NCBI GenBank assembly: GCA_024235655.1
Contig: JACKLY010000001.1
Location: 310,001-374,000, forward strand
Length of the DNA: 64,000 nucleotides
Source of the DNA: Zoogloeaceae bacterium
Lineage (GTDB): Bacteria > Pseudomonadota > Gammaproteobacteria > Burkholderiales > Rhodocyclaceae
Reading direction: 5' to 3'
The position numbers were made by a program, and so were the translations under genes. How positions within the stretch are numbered: position 1 is the first letter of the stretch; each line of letters opens with the position of its first letter. Shown in pieces: positions 1 through 9,154 of this stretch. Under the pieces are notes generated by a model. That model saw nothing but the letters and a program-made list of their open reading frames with translations, was not told the DNA's origin and searched no databases.

Positions 1-1569
1 GGTGTAGCGGAACAGCGCAGCTTTGATGCTTCAGGCACGCCCTGCGAAAAAGTGCTTGCGGGAGAAACCTGCTTCCATGCCGATCATGTCGCTGACGACT
101 TTCCCGACGATCCCATGCTGACTAATCAGGGTTATCAGTCGTTTGTGGGCGCACCCTTGCGAGGTAGTGATGGTCAGGTGGTTGGCTTGCTGGCGGTCAT
201 GCGGACCGAGCCAATGCAGAATACAGAAATCGTCCGCTCGCTGGTGCAGGTGTTTGCTGAACGTGCAACAGCAGAGTTGCTGAGAGAGCAGGCCAGTGCA
301 GCACTGGAGAAAAATCAGAAAAAATTCTCCACCCTCTTCCACTCATCTCCGGTGGCCATGACGGTATCCGATAGAACCAATGGCTACGTACTGATTGACG
401 CCAATAAGGCATGGGAAAAGCAGTTCGGCATAACGTGTGAACAGGTCATTGGCAAGAATGGTTCTCGCATCGAATTCTGGTGCAATCCGGCCGATCGGGA
501 AGCAGTGCTGCGTGCGGTTGAAGCCGAGGGGGAGATTCGTGGCTACGAGGCATGGCTGCGGCGAGGAAAGGACGAAAAGATTCTCTGCCTGATTTCCGGA
601 AAAATGGTGTCGCTGGGAGAGGAAGAATTATTGATACTCGCCGAAGAAGACATTACCGAGCGAAGGCAACTTGAAAAAAATCTCGTTGATCTCGCCGAGT
701 CACTTGAGCAACGGGTGACAGCAAGAACGCAGGATCTGAATCATGCCAATGCTGAACTGGCAGCTGCCCTCGACAATCTCCAGTTGGCCCAGGCAGAACT
801 GGTTCGTTCGGAGAAACTGGCGGCGCTTGGCTCGCTGGTAGCTGGGGTGGCGCATGAATTGAACACACCGATCGGTAACTGCGTCACCACGGCCAGCACG
901 CTTGATGAGCAGGTGCAACAGTTTGCCGGAGAGGCAAAAAAAGGACTGCGCCGTACAGCTCTTGAGCAATTTCTGGGTAGTGCCAGTAACGCGACCGACA
1001 TCCTGATGCGCAACCTGAAGCGAGCCTCAGACCTTGTTGCCAGCTTCAAACAGGTGGCAGTAGACCAAACCAGTTCGCAGCGCCGAGCTTTTATGCTGAA
1101 GGACGTCGTGGATGAACTACTCACGACCCTGCAACCAACGATTCGCTTGACGCCCTACGACGTGGCATGTGCTGTGCCGGATCACATCCATTGTGACAGT
1201 TACCCGGGTCTATTGACTCAGGTGCTGGCGAATCTGGTCAACAATGCCATCTTGCATGGCTTTGACGAGCGAAACAGTGGCCGTATTAGTATTGCTGCAC
1301 GCCAGTTGAGCACGTCAGATTTTGAACTGACGGTTGCCGACGATGGGCAGGGCATTCCTGAAGGCGATCAGTCACGGATCTTCGACCCCTTCTTCACGAC
1401 CAAGCTGGGCAAGGGCGGCAGCGGTCTGGGATTGCACATCGTCTATAACCTGGTGACCGGTGTTCTGGGTGGACACATTACGGTCGTCAGCGCGGCCGGA
1501 AAGGGGACCTGTTTTACCCTCTGCCTGCCGCTCGTAGCCCCCGTCCGGGAAACAAGCGATGGTGTGTAG
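1..1569 (+). CDS. Sensor histidine kinase (GAF-PAS-HisKA-HATPase), 5' end missing
   Basis: The frame is open to the first base, so the N-terminus lies outside the window; a GTG at 52 is inside the GAF domain and is not a credible start. The visible part begins in a GAF domain (GTPCE..VL, then FPDD and VGAPL), followed by a PAS domain (roughly residues 110-225 counted from base 1), a coiled linker, and a kinase core. The H-box AHELNTP has its phospho-accepting His at codon 853-855. ATP-binding boxes follow: NNAILHG (N), DDGQGIP (G1), FDPFFTTK (F) and GGSGLGL (G2). No transmembrane segment is visible, so the portion seen looks cytoplasmic. No response regulator is adjacent and the signal is unknown. 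The stop abuts the convergent lgt stop. Confidence 0.9.
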   Translation, partial: GVAEQRSFDASGTPCEKVLAGETCFHADHVADDFPDDPMLTNQGYQSFVGAPLRGSDGQVVGLLAVMRTEPMQNTEIVRSLVQVFAERATAELLREQASAALEKNQKKFSTLFHSSPVAMTVSDRTNGYVLIDANKAWEKQFGITCEQVIGKNGSRIEFWCNPADREAVLRAVEAEGEIRGYEAWLRRGKDEKILCLISGKMVSLGEEELLILAEEDITERRQLEKNLVDLAESLEQRVTARTQDLNHANAELAAALDNLQLAQAELVRSEKLAALGSLVAGVAHELNTPIGNCVTTASTLDEQVQQFAGEAKKGLRRTALEQFLGSASNATDILMRNLKRASDLVASFKQVAVDQTSSQRRAFMLKDVVDELLTTLQPTIRLTPYDVACAVPDHIHCDSYPGLLTQVLANLVNNAILHGFDERNSGRISIAARQLSTSDFELTVADDGQGIPEGDQSRIFDPFFTTKLGKGGSGLGLHIVYNLVTGVLGGHITVVSAAGKGTCFTLCLPLVAPVRETSDGV

Positions 1570-2364
1570 TCATGCCTGCGGCTGATTTCTCTGGCTGAAC
1601 GACAGCAAGGCAATTCCGGCAACGACCATCGGCAGGGAAAGCCATTGCCCCATGCTGACCGTATAGGACAGGCCGAAAATACCGGCATCAGGGGTGCGGA
1701 AAAATTCGGCAAGAAAGCGGAGCAGACCGTAGCCAATCAGAAATACACCGGAAACAGCACCCACGGGGCGGGGTTTGGCTGCATAAAACCACAGAATCAG
1801 GAACAGCAAGATGCCCTCGCCAGCTAGCTGATAAAGCTGTGAGGGATGCCGTGGTAGCTGGTCGACTTGGGGAAATACCATGGCCCAGGGCAAGCCAGGG
1901 TCAGCAATCCGCCCCCACAATTCGCCGTTGATGAAATTGCCCAGGCGCCCGGTTGCCAGGCCAAGCGGTACCAGCGGTGCGATGAAATCGGTGGTTGCCA
2001 GCCAGCTGCGCTGATATTTTCGGGCGATGAAGGTCATGGCCAGCAATACGCCAAGAAAACCACCATGAAAGGACATGCCCCCTTTCCACAGCATCAGAAT
2101 CTCCTGCGGGTGGCTGAGATAATAGCCAGGCTCATAGAACACTACCTGCCCCAGCCTGCCTCCAAGGATGACGCCGAGCACACCATAGAAGATCAAGTCG
2201 TCGAGTGCCTGCAAATTCCAGCTGGGGCTACGACCGTGCTCGATACGCCACTTTCCGAGCCACCAGAACTGCAGGAAAGCCAGCAGATACATCAGGCCAT
2301 ACCAATGCACGGAAAAAGGGCCGATCGAAATGGCAACAGGGTCAAACTGGGGGTGTATGAGCAT
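1570..2364 (-). CDS. lgt: Prolipoprotein diacylglyceryl transferase
   Basis: Lgt moves diacylglycerol from phosphatidylglycerol onto the lipobox cysteine of prolipoproteins in the inner membrane; it would act on the lipoproteins encoded here (the liv binding protein and the 59-kb lipoprotein). The protein is hydrophobic with about seven membrane segments and carries the Lgt signature GRLGNFINGELWGR, with its conserved Arg, Asn and Glu. The frame opens further upstream to 2457, but family alignment supports the ATG at 2364 (MLIHPQFDP), giving 264 aa, a normal length. It is divergent from ilvD with about 90 bp between the starts, and convergent with the histidine kinase with no gap. Confidence 0.96.
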   Translation of the reverse strand: MLIHPQFDPVAISIGPFSVHWYGLMYLLAFLQFWWLGKWRIEHGRSPSWNLQALDDLIFYGVLGVILGGRLGQVVFYEPGYYLSHPQEILMLWKGGMSFHGGFLGVLLAMTFIARKYQRSWLATTDFIAPLVPLGLATGRLGNFINGELWGRIADPGLPWAMVFPQVDQLPRHPSQLYQLAGEGILLFLILWFYAAKPRPVGAVSGVFLIGYGLLRFLAEFFRTPDAGIFGLSYTVSMGQWLSLPMVVAGIALLSFSQRNQPQA

Positions 2365-2455
2365 TGGCAGGGGAGGCGGGCTGTTTTCGGATAAAATTTG
2401 TCTTCCCTGAATTATAGTTGGTGCCAGCCGGCACTGTTGTTTACGGAGTATTGCC

Positions 2456-4312
2456 ATGCCCCATTACCGTTCCCGTACTTCGACCCACGGCCGCAACATG
2501 GCAGGTGCCCGCGCTCTCTGGCGCGCTACCGGCATGAAGGACGGCGATTTCGGTAAGCCGATCATTGCCGTGGTGAACTCCTTTACCCAGTTCGTACCAG
2601 GCCACGTGCATCTGAAGGACATGGGGCAGCTGGTTGCTCGTGAAATTGAAGCGGCAGGGGGCATTGCCAAGGAGTTCAATACGATTGCCATCGATGATGG
2701 CATTGCCATGGGACACGATGGCATGCTCTATTCGCTGCCCTCGCGCGACCTGATTGCCGACTCGGTCGAGTACATGGTCAATGGCCATTGCGCCGATGCA
2801 ATGGTCTGCATTTCCAATTGCGACAAGATCACCCCGGGCATGCTGATGGCAGCCATGCGCCTGAATATTCCGGCCATATTCGTATCTGGTGGGCCAATGG
2901 AAGCGGGCAAGGTCACCTGGGGTGGCAAGACCATTGCCGTGGACCTGGTCGATGCTATGATGAAGGCCGGTGACAGCAACTGCTCGGACGAAGAAGTGGC
3001 CAACATGGAGCGTTCGGCCTGCCCGACCTGCGGTTCGTGCTCCGGCATGTTTACTGCCAATTCGATGAACTGTCTGACCGAGGCGCTGGGCCTGTCGCTT
3101 CCCGGTAATGGCACGCTGCTGGCGACACATGCGGATCGTCGCGAGCTTTTCCTGCGTGCAGGCCGGGTGGCGGTCGAGATGTGCCGCCGCTATTACGAGC
3201 AGGACGATGCCTCGGTGCTGCCCCGCACGGTGGCCAGCAAATCCGCGTTTGAGAACGCTATGGCACTAGATGTGGCGATGGGTGGCTCGACCAATACCGT
3301 GCTGCACATCCTGGCTGCAGCAAAGGAAGCCGGCATCGATTTCACGATGTCGGACATCGACCGGATCTCACGCAAGGTACCTTGCCTGGCCAAGGTTGCG
3401 CCTGCCACACAGGACTATCATATCGAAGACGTACACCGTGCTGGCGGCATCATGGGCATCCTCGGCGAGCTTGACCGTGCCGGATTGATTCATCGCGATG
3501 TACCAACCGTGCATACCAAAACGCTGGGAGAGGCCATTGATCGCTGGGATGTCATCCGGGAGCACGATGTCCAGATTCACGAATTCTACAAGGCGGCACC
3601 GGGTGGTATCCCGACGCAGGTCGCCTTTTCCCAGAATCGGCGCTACAACGAACTTGATCTTGACCGAACTCACGGCTGCATCCGCAACCGGGCCAACGCT
3701 TATACACAGGAAGGCGGTTTGGCGGTGCTATACGGCAACATTGCGCTGGATGGCTGCATCGTCAAGACAGCCGGCGTCGATGAGTCGATCTGGAAATTCA
3801 GTGGCAAGGCGCGTGTCTATGAAAGCCAGGACGATGCCGTGACTGGGATTCTGGGGGGAGAGGTGCTTGCCGGCGATGTGGTCATCGTTCGTTATGAAGG
3901 CCCGAAAGGCGGCCCTGGCATGCAGGAAATGCTTTATCCGACGACCTACCTGAAGTCACGCGGCCTGGGTGCCCAGTGTGCGCTCCTGACCGATGGCCGC
4001 TTCTCCGGCGGAACATCCGGCCTGTCGATCGGGCATGCATCGCCGGAAGCTGCCGATGGCGGAGCCATCGGTCTGGTTGAAAACGGGGATACGATCGAAA
4101 TCGATATTCCCAATCGTCGTATCCATCTCGCCATTTCTGACGAGGTGCTGGCCAGTCGTCGTGCTGCCATGGATGCCAAGGGCGAACAAGCCTGGCAGCC
4201 GGTGGCTCGTCAGCGCACTGTCTCGGCTGCCCTGCAGGCGTACGCGCTGATGGCGACATCGGCAGACAAGGGGGCTGTGCGCGATGTTTCCCAGATCCAG
4301 CGCCGGAAATAG
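2456..4312 (+). CDS. ilvD: Dihydroxy-acid dehydratase
   Basis: IlvD dehydrates 2,3-dihydroxy-isovalerate and 2,3-dihydroxy-3-methylvalerate to the 2-oxo acids, the common penultimate step of valine and isoleucine synthesis. The 618-aa length matches the long E. coli-type class. Iron-sulfur ligand motifs CISNCDKITPG (Cys122, next to the usual metal-binding Lys124) and CPTCGSCSGMF (Cys195) are present, as is the C-terminal GRFSGGTSGLSIGH substrate loop. The ATG at 2456 gives the standard N-terminus (RSRTSTHGRNMAGARALWRA). It is monocistronic between lgt (divergent) and the cytochrome gene; the liv uptake operon lies close downstream, so both synthesis and import of branched-chain amino acids are encoded within 8 kb. 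Confidence 0.97.
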   Translation: MPHYRSRTSTHGRNMAGARALWRATGMKDGDFGKPIIAVVNSFTQFVPGHVHLKDMGQLVAREIEAAGGIAKEFNTIAIDDGIAMGHDGMLYSLPSRDLIADSVEYMVNGHCADAMVCISNCDKITPGMLMAAMRLNIPAIFVSGGPMEAGKVTWGGKTIAVDLVDAMMKAGDSNCSDEEVANMERSACPTCGSCSGMFTANSMNCLTEALGLSLPGNGTLLATHADRRELFLRAGRVAVEMCRRYYEQDDASVLPRTVASKSAFENAMALDVAMGGSTNTVLHILAAAKEAGIDFTMSDIDRISRKVPCLAKVAPATQDYHIEDVHRAGGIMGILGELDRAGLIHRDVPTVHTKTLGEAIDRWDVIREHDVQIHEFYKAAPGGIPTQVAFSQNRRYNELDLDRTHGCIRNRANAYTQEGGLAVLYGNIALDGCIVKTAGVDESIWKFSGKARVYESQDDAVTGILGGEVLAGDVVIVRYEGPKGGPGMQEMLYPTTYLKSRGLGAQCALLTDGRFSGGTSGLSIGHASPEAADGGAIGLVENGDTIEIDIPNRRIHLAISDEVLASRRAAMDAKGEQAWQPVARQRTVSAALQAYALMATSADKGAVRDVSQIQRRK

Positions 4313-4401
4313 GTGATTCTTTCGCCTGTCAACGTATTGAGTGCCCCATGCGTTAATGACTGAGCACCGGGCTCGGGATCTGGAAAATTTGATCTATTTG
4401 G

Positions 4402-4430
4402 TTTTCAAGCCGGGAAATGTGGCATAAGAT
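4402..4430 (+). promoter_or_regulatory. Possible sigma70 promoter for the cytochrome c gene
   Basis: TTTTCA (4402-4407) and TAAGAT (4425-4430) are spaced by 17 bases, about 47 bases before the cytochrome ATG. The -35 match is weak. Call made by eye. Confidence 0.35.
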
Positions 4431-4477
4431 CGGTGCTCCCGACCAATATATTCAACTGTATAAACGGAGCGAGAGAG

Positions 4478-4786
4478 ATGAAAGTTATCACCCTGTCCCT
4501 GCTGGCTGCTGCTGGCATCATGTCTGCCGGTTTTGCCCAGGCTGCTGACGAGTCGGCACTGGCCAAATCGAAGAACTGCCTGACCTGTCACCAGGTCGAC
4601 AAGAAAGTTGTTGGCCCGGCCTACAAGGACGTCGCCAAGAAGTACACCGCCAAGGATGAAGCCATGCTGGCTGAAAAGATCATCAAGGGCGGCAAGGGCA
4701 ACTGGGGCGCCGTTCCGATGCCACCAAACAAGGTGACGCCGGAAGAGGCCCAGAAGCTGGCCAATTGGATCCTCAGCCTCAAGTAA
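4478..4786 (+). CDS. Small class I c-type cytochrome (c551/c552-like), periplasmic
   Basis: Encodes 102 aa with a Sec signal peptide ending AQA (cleavage after about residue 22) and a mature domain of about 80 aa. The haem site is CLTCH (Cys34, Cys37, His38) and the distal axial ligand is Met81 in VPMPPNKV, the typical arrangement of monohaem c551/c552 (c8) electron carriers. Such proteins shuttle electrons in the periplasm between the bc1 complex and terminal oxidases or denitrification enzymes; the partner here cannot be told. An in-frame ATG lies 45 bases upstream, but the ATG at 4478 follows GGAGCGAGAG and starts the signal peptide. A strong intrinsic terminator follows the stop. Confidence 0.93.
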   Translation: MKVITLSLLAAAGIMSAGFAQAADESALAKSKNCLTCHQVDKKVVGPAYKDVAKKYTAKDEAMLAEKIIKGGKGNWGAVPMPPNKVTPEEAQKLANWILSLK

Positions 4787-4802
4787 GCGAATCCGTTGCA
4801 AG

Positions 4803-4829
4803 AAAAGCCGGCTTTGTGCCGGCTTTTTT
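4803..4829 (+). terminator. Intrinsic terminator after cytochrome c gene
   Basis: GCCGGC (4807-4812) pairs with GCCGGC (4818-4823) around a short TTTGT loop; flanking A and T runs extend the stem and give the U-tract to about 4829. Confidence 0.9.
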
Positions 4830-4854
4830 CATTCTGAGGCGATCTGCCCCTCGG

Positions 4855-4883
4855 TTGACAAGCCTTGTAACGATGCGGAGAAT
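4855..4883 (+). promoter_or_regulatory. Probable sigma70 promoter for livJ
   Basis: A perfect TTGACA (4855-4860), a 17-base spacer and GAGAAT (4878-4883) lie about 75 bases before the livJ start and just after the preceding terminator. Confidence 0.6.
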
Positions 4884-4956
4884 CGGCCGCTTCAATTGAG
4901 TATTCTCTCGATTGTGTACTTAAACCCCTCGTACAAAAAATACCGGAGACCTCGCC

Positions 4957-6183
4957 ATGCAATTTTCCCGTTTTCCTGGCATTACACTTGCCCTTGCCGC
5001 TTCCATCGCCGTGATTGGTTGCGGCAAGGAAGAGCCGAAACCTCAGGCTGCTGCGCCGGCACCGGCTGCTGCGCCGGCACCGGCTGCGCCTGCAGCCAAG
5101 CCCGAGATGGTTGTCAAGCTGGGTCACGTGGCACCACTGACCGGCCCGATCGCTCACCTCGGCAAGGACAATGAAAACGGCGCTCGCCTTGCGGTTGACG
5201 ATGCCAATGCCAAGAAAATTGAAATCGATGGCAAGGTCGTCAAATTCGAACTCGTCGGTGAGGACGATCAGGCCGACCCGAAGACGGGTACGGTTGTCGC
5301 CCAGAAACTGGTTGATGCCAAGGTTGCCGGTGTCGTCGGCCATCTGAATTCGGGTACGACCATTCCAGCTTCGGCAATCTACAATCAGGCCGGCCTGCCG
5401 CAGATTTCGCCCTCGGCGACCAATCCCAAGTACACATTGCAGGGCTTCAATACGGCGTTCCGCGTGATGGCCAACGACGTTCAGCAGGGCTCAGTTGTTG
5501 GTGCCTACGCTGTCAAGGAACTGGGCGCCAAGACGATTGCCATCATCGACGACCGTACTGCCTACGGCCAGGGTCTTGCCGACGAAGTTGAAAAGGCCGC
5601 TGTTGCTGCCGGTGCCAAGGTGGTAGCGCGTGAATACACCAACGACAAGGCAACGGATTTCAAGGCCATCCTGACCAAAATCAAGTCGAAGAAGCCGGAT
5701 GTCATTTTCCACGGCGGCATGGACGCAACCGGTGGCCCGATGCTCAAGCAGATGCGCGAGCTGAAACTGGAAGCCAAGTTCACCACGGGTGACGGTGGTT
5801 GTTCGCCCGAGCTGATCAAGCTCGCTGGCGAGGCTGCCGAAGGTGTGTACTGTACGCAAGCCGGTTTGCCAGTCGACAAGCTGCCGAATGGCCAGAAGTT
5901 TGTAGAAGACTTCACCAAGAAGTATGGCCAGATCCAGATTTACTCGCCGTACAGCTACGATGCCATCATGGTGCTGGTTGATGCCATGAAGCGCGCCAAT
6001 TCGGTTGATCCGGTCAAGTACCTGCCGGAAGTGGCCAAAACCAGCCTGGATGGTGTAACTGGCAAGATCGAGTTTGACGAGAAGGGCGACATCAAGAATG
6101 GTGCCATTACCGTCTTTACGGTCAAGGGCGGCAAGCTGGAAACCCTGCAGATTCAGGGTGGCACGGCACCTGCAGCAAAGTAA
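4957..6183 (+). CDS. livJ: Branched-chain amino acid ABC transporter, substrate-binding lipoprotein
   Basis: This is the 408-aa extracytoplasmic binding protein of the Liv (HAAT) system. The N-terminus is a lipoprotein signal with lipobox VIGC (Cys22), then an Ala/Pro-rich linker (about residues 30-48) tethering the domain to the membrane. From about residue 50 the type I periplasmic-binding fold is clear (VKLGHVAPLTGPIAHLGKD, NSGTTIPAS, SPSATNP). A lipidated binding protein in a Gram-negative bacterium is less usual than a soluble LivJ/LivK. Ligand specificity (Leu/Ile/Val or other amides) cannot be read from sequence. The ATG at 4957 follows CCGGAG. The gene is separated from livHMGF by a hairpin, which may let the binding protein be made in excess. 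Confidence 0.92.
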   Translation: MQFSRFPGITLALAASIAVIGCGKEEPKPQAAAPAPAAAPAPAAPAAKPEMVVKLGHVAPLTGPIAHLGKDNENGARLAVDDANAKKIEIDGKVVKFELVGEDDQADPKTGTVVAQKLVDAKVAGVVGHLNSGTTIPASAIYNQAGLPQISPSATNPKYTLQGFNTAFRVMANDVQQGSVVGAYAVKELGAKTIAIIDDRTAYGQGLADEVEKAAVAAGAKVVAREYTNDKATDFKAILTKIKSKKPDVIFHGGMDATGGPMLKQMRELKLEAKFTTGDGGCSPELIKLAGEAAEGVYCTQAGLPVDKLPNGQKFVEDFTKKYGQIQIYSPYSYDAIMVLVDAMKRANSVDPVKYLPEVAKTSLDGVTGKIEFDEKGDIKNGAITVFTVKGGKLETLQIQGGTAPAAK

Positions 6184-6210
6184 GCATTATTGCGGCGTAT
6201 AGCCAGAATG

Positions 6211-6236
6211 AAAACGGCACCTGAGGGTGCCGTTTT
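6211..6236 (+). terminator. Hairpin between livJ and livH (terminator or attenuator)
   Basis: AAAACGGCACC (6211-6221) and GGTGCCGTTTT (6226-6236) form a perfect 11-bp stem with a 4-base TGAG loop. The T-run is only the end of the stem, so termination may be partial, allowing read-through into livHMGF. Confidence 0.75.
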
Positions 6237-6363
6237 CACAACTATTAATGAACCATGTCTTTGGCATGACGATGATGGCGAAAGCCGTTATTCATCATCG
6301 CCACATATCGACATTGCGCAGAGCTGATCCTGCCACAAGCGGGTTTCTGCGAAAGGCCTCACA

Positions 6364-7290
6364 ATGGATATCTTCCTGCAACAACTGATCAACGGACTGA
6401 CACTCGGTGCCGTTTATGCGCTGGTTGCGCTTGGCTACACCATGGTTTACGGCATTATTGGCCTGATCAATTTCGCCCATGGTGAAGTGGTAATGATCGG
6501 CACCATGGTTGCCTTTACCATCATCACCGCACTGGCCTCTGCCGGGGGGGTGCCAACACCGATCATCTTCGGCGCCGGTCTGCTTGCCGCCGTCATGTGC
6601 TGCATGGGGCTAGGCTGGGGGCTGGAGCGGGTGGCCTATCGCCCCTTGCGGCATGCGCCGCGACTCGCACCGTTGATCACGGCGATCGGTATGTCCATCC
6701 TGTTGCAGAACCTGGCGATGATTGTCTGGGGGCGCAACTACATCAATTTCCCACAGATGATCGACAAGGTCAGTTATGAGGTAGGTGGCGCGATCTTTAC
6801 CAACGTACAGGTTGCCATCGTGCTGACCGCCGGCGTCACGATGATCGGGCTGCTTTATCTGATCTTCAAGACCAAACTGGGCGCTGCCATGCGTGCCACC
6901 TCGCAGAACCCGCATGTGGCTGCCCTGATGGGGGTAAACATCAACCGCGTGATTTCGCTGGCTTTCATCATCGGTTCCGCACTGGGGGCCATTGCCGGGC
7001 TGATGGTCGGTTCGTACTACGAAATCGCGCATTACCAGATGGGTTTCATGCTCGGGCTGAAGGCGTTTACGGCTGCCGTGCTGGGTGGTATCGGCAACAT
7101 GGCCGGCGCCATGGTTGGCGGCTTGCTTCTTGGCGTGATTGAGGCGCTGGGTGCCGGTTATATCGGTGATCTGACCGGGGGCTTCCTCGGCAGCCACTAT
7201 CAGGACATCTTTGCCTTCATGGTATTGATCATCGTACTGATGTTCCGCCCCTCCGGACTGTTCGGTGAGCGTACGGGAGAGCGCGCATGA
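6364..7290 (+). CDS. livH: Branched-chain amino acid ABC transporter permease LivH
   Basis: LivH is one of the two inner-membrane permease subunits of the Liv transporter. The 308-aa protein is highly hydrophobic with about eight membrane segments and shows family blocks LTLGAVYALVALGYTMVYG and INFAHGEVVMIG near the N-terminus, plus AAVLGGIGNMAGAMVGG in the C-terminal third. The ATG at 6364 is preceded by GAAAGG. It overlaps livM by 4 bp (ATGA), so the permeases are translationally coupled. It works with LivM, the ATPases LivG and LivF and the binding lipoprotein upstream. Confidence 0.95.
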   Translation: MDIFLQQLINGLTLGAVYALVALGYTMVYGIIGLINFAHGEVVMIGTMVAFTIITALASAGGVPTPIIFGAGLLAAVMCCMGLGWGLERVAYRPLRHAPRLAPLITAIGMSILLQNLAMIVWGRNYINFPQMIDKVSYEVGGAIFTNVQVAIVLTAGVTMIGLLYLIFKTKLGAAMRATSQNPHVAALMGVNINRVISLAFIIGSALGAIAGLMVGSYYEIAHYQMGFMLGLKAFTAAVLGGIGNMAGAMVGGLLLGVIEALGAGYIGDLTGGFLGSHYQDIFAFMVLIIVLMFRPSGLFGERTGERA

Positions 7291-8366
7291 GTAACATGTT
7301 CAAGATGCCGGGAATGCAGAAGTATCCCGTGGTCGGCCTGATTCTCGTGGCAGTGACCCTCGCTGCCCTGCCGTTTCTGGTGGCGATGACCGGAGGACAG
7401 GCCTGGGTGCGCATTCTCAACTTTGCCATCCTCTATATTTTCCTGGCCCTGGGGCTGAATATCGTGGTGGGCATGGCCGGCTTGCTCGACCTTGGCTATA
7501 TCGCCTTCTATGCAGTCGGAGCCTACGTCTGGGCGCTGCTGGCCTCACCGCATTTCGGCCTGCATCTGCCGTTCTGGGTCATCCTGCCGATTGGCGCGGC
7601 ACTGGCCTGCTGTTTCGGGGTTTTGCTCGGCTCACCGACCCTCAAACTGCGGGGTGATTATCTGGCGATCGTGACGCTGGGTTTCGGAGAGATCATCCGT
7701 ATCTTCTTGAATAACCTGAATGCGCCGTTCAACCTGACCAATGGCGCCCAGGGCATCACCCGCATCGACCCACTGACGATCGGCGACTTTTCTTTCTCAG
7801 CACAAAGCAGCCTGTTCGGCATCGATTTCAGTGGCCCGATGAAGTACTACTACGTGCTGTTGCTGCTGGCCATTTTTGTCATCATCGTCAATGTCCGCTT
7901 GCATGATTCACGCATCGGTCGTGCCTGGCAGGCGATTCGCGAAGACGAAGTGGCGGCCAAGGCTGCCGGCATCAATACGCGCAACGTCAAGCTGCTGGCT
8001 TTTGCCATGGGGGCTTCATTTGGCGGCATTGCCGGCGGCATGTTCTCGGCCATGCAGGGCTTTGTTTCTCCGGAGAGCTTTTCGCTGCTCGAATCGATCA
8101 TGGTGCTGGCGATGGTGGTGCTTGGCGGCATGGGACATATCCCCGGAGTGATACTCGGGGCAGTGTTGCTGACTGCCTTGCCGGAAGCCCTGCGCTATGG
8201 TGTGGAACCCCTGCAGCACATGGCATTCGGGCGGCAGCTGATCGACCCCGAAGCCCTGCGCATGCTGGTTTTTGGTCTGGCACTTGTCCTTGTCATGCGA
8301 TTCCGGCCCGCCGGTTTGTGGCCGTCGCCGGAGCGTCGCCGTGAGCTGGCAGAGAAGGAGGCCTGA
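7287..8366 (+). CDS. livM: Branched-chain amino acid ABC transporter permease LivM
   Basis: This is the second permease subunit, 359 aa, with about ten hydrophobic segments. The family core is obvious: LNIVVGMAGLLDLGYIAFYA, LRGDYLAIVTLGFGEIIR, then the EAA-like loop around RAWQAIREDEVAAKAAGI that contacts the ATPases, and LGGMGHIPG near the C-terminus. Its ATG overlaps the livH stop and its TGA is one base before the livG ATG. It pairs with LivH to form the transmembrane channel. Confidence 0.95.
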   Translation: MSNMFKMPGMQKYPVVGLILVAVTLAALPFLVAMTGGQAWVRILNFAILYIFLALGLNIVVGMAGLLDLGYIAFYAVGAYVWALLASPHFGLHLPFWVILPIGAALACCFGVLLGSPTLKLRGDYLAIVTLGFGEIIRIFLNNLNAPFNLTNGAQGITRIDPLTIGDFSFSAQSSLFGIDFSGPMKYYYVLLLLAIFVIIVNVRLHDSRIGRAWQAIREDEVAAKAAGINTRNVKLLAFAMGASFGGIAGGMFSAMQGFVSPESFSLLESIMVLAMVVLGGMGHIPGVILGAVLLTALPEALRYGVEPLQHMAFGRQLIDPEALRMLVFGLALVLVMRFRPAGLWPSPERRRELAEKEA

Positions 8367-8367
8367 G

Positions 8368-9138
8368 ATGAGTGAAGTACTGCTCGAAGCAAAGGCCGTC
8401 GCCAAGCACTTTGGCGGTGTCAAGGCACTGCAGGATGTCTCTCTGACTATCCGGCGAGGCGAAGTGTACGGATTGATCGGTCCCAATGGCGCTGGCAAGA
8501 CGACTTTCTTCAATTGCCTGACCGGCCTTTACAAGAACGAATTCGGTGAATTCCTGTTTGACGGGCATCGCCTGGAAGCGGATGCGCCGCACAAGGTGGC
8601 AACGCTGGGCATTGCCCGCACCTTCCAGAATATCCGCCTGTTCGGGAATATGACGACCATTGAGAATGTCATGGTTGGCCGCCATGTGCGTACGCATGCG
8701 GGTGTTTTTGGCGCCATTTTCCGTGATCGCAAGACTGTTGCCGAAGAACAGGGTATCCGCCGGCGTGCGCTGGAGCTGCTGCATTACGTGGGGATTGCCG
8801 ATCGTGCCGACGATCTGGCGAAGAATCTTTCCTACGGTGACCAGCGCCGGCTGGAAATTGCCCGGGCACTGGCCACCGAGCCCAAGCTGCTGTGCCTCGA
8901 TGAACCGGCAGCAGGTATGAACGGAACTGAAACCGAAGGCCTGCGTGAATTGATTGTCGGGATCCGCAAGGACGGCGTGACCATTCTGCTCATCGAGCAT
9001 GATGTCAAACTGGTCATGGGTTTGTGTGACCGGGTGGCAGTACTTGATTACGGCGAGATGATCGCCGAGGATGTGCCGACGGTGGTACAGAAGAACCCGC
9101 GAGTGATCGAAGCCTATCTTGGCGGTTCGGTCGCCTGA
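8368..9138 (+). CDS. livG: Branched-chain amino acid ABC transporter ATPase LivG
   Basis: An ATP-binding subunit of 256 aa. Walker A is GPNGAGKT, the ABC signature is LSYGDQRRLEIARAL (the usual LSGG replaced by LSYG, typical of LivG), Walker B is LLCLDEP, and the switch His lies in LLIEHD. The frame is open for another 32 codons upstream inside livM, but the ATG at 8368 follows GAAGGAGG at good spacing and gives the standard family N-terminus. It heterodimerises with LivF on the cytoplasmic face of LivHM. Confidence 0.95.
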   Translation: MSEVLLEAKAVAKHFGGVKALQDVSLTIRRGEVYGLIGPNGAGKTTFFNCLTGLYKNEFGEFLFDGHRLEADAPHKVATLGIARTFQNIRLFGNMTTIENVMVGRHVRTHAGVFGAIFRDRKTVAEEQGIRRRALELLHYVGIADRADDLAKNLSYGDQRRLEIARALATEPKLLCLDEPAAGMNGTETEGLRELIVGIRKDGVTILLIEHDVKLVMGLCDRVAVLDYGEMIAEDVPTVVQKNPRVIEAYLGGSVA

Positions 9139-9154
9139 CGCGAAGGGGAGCACA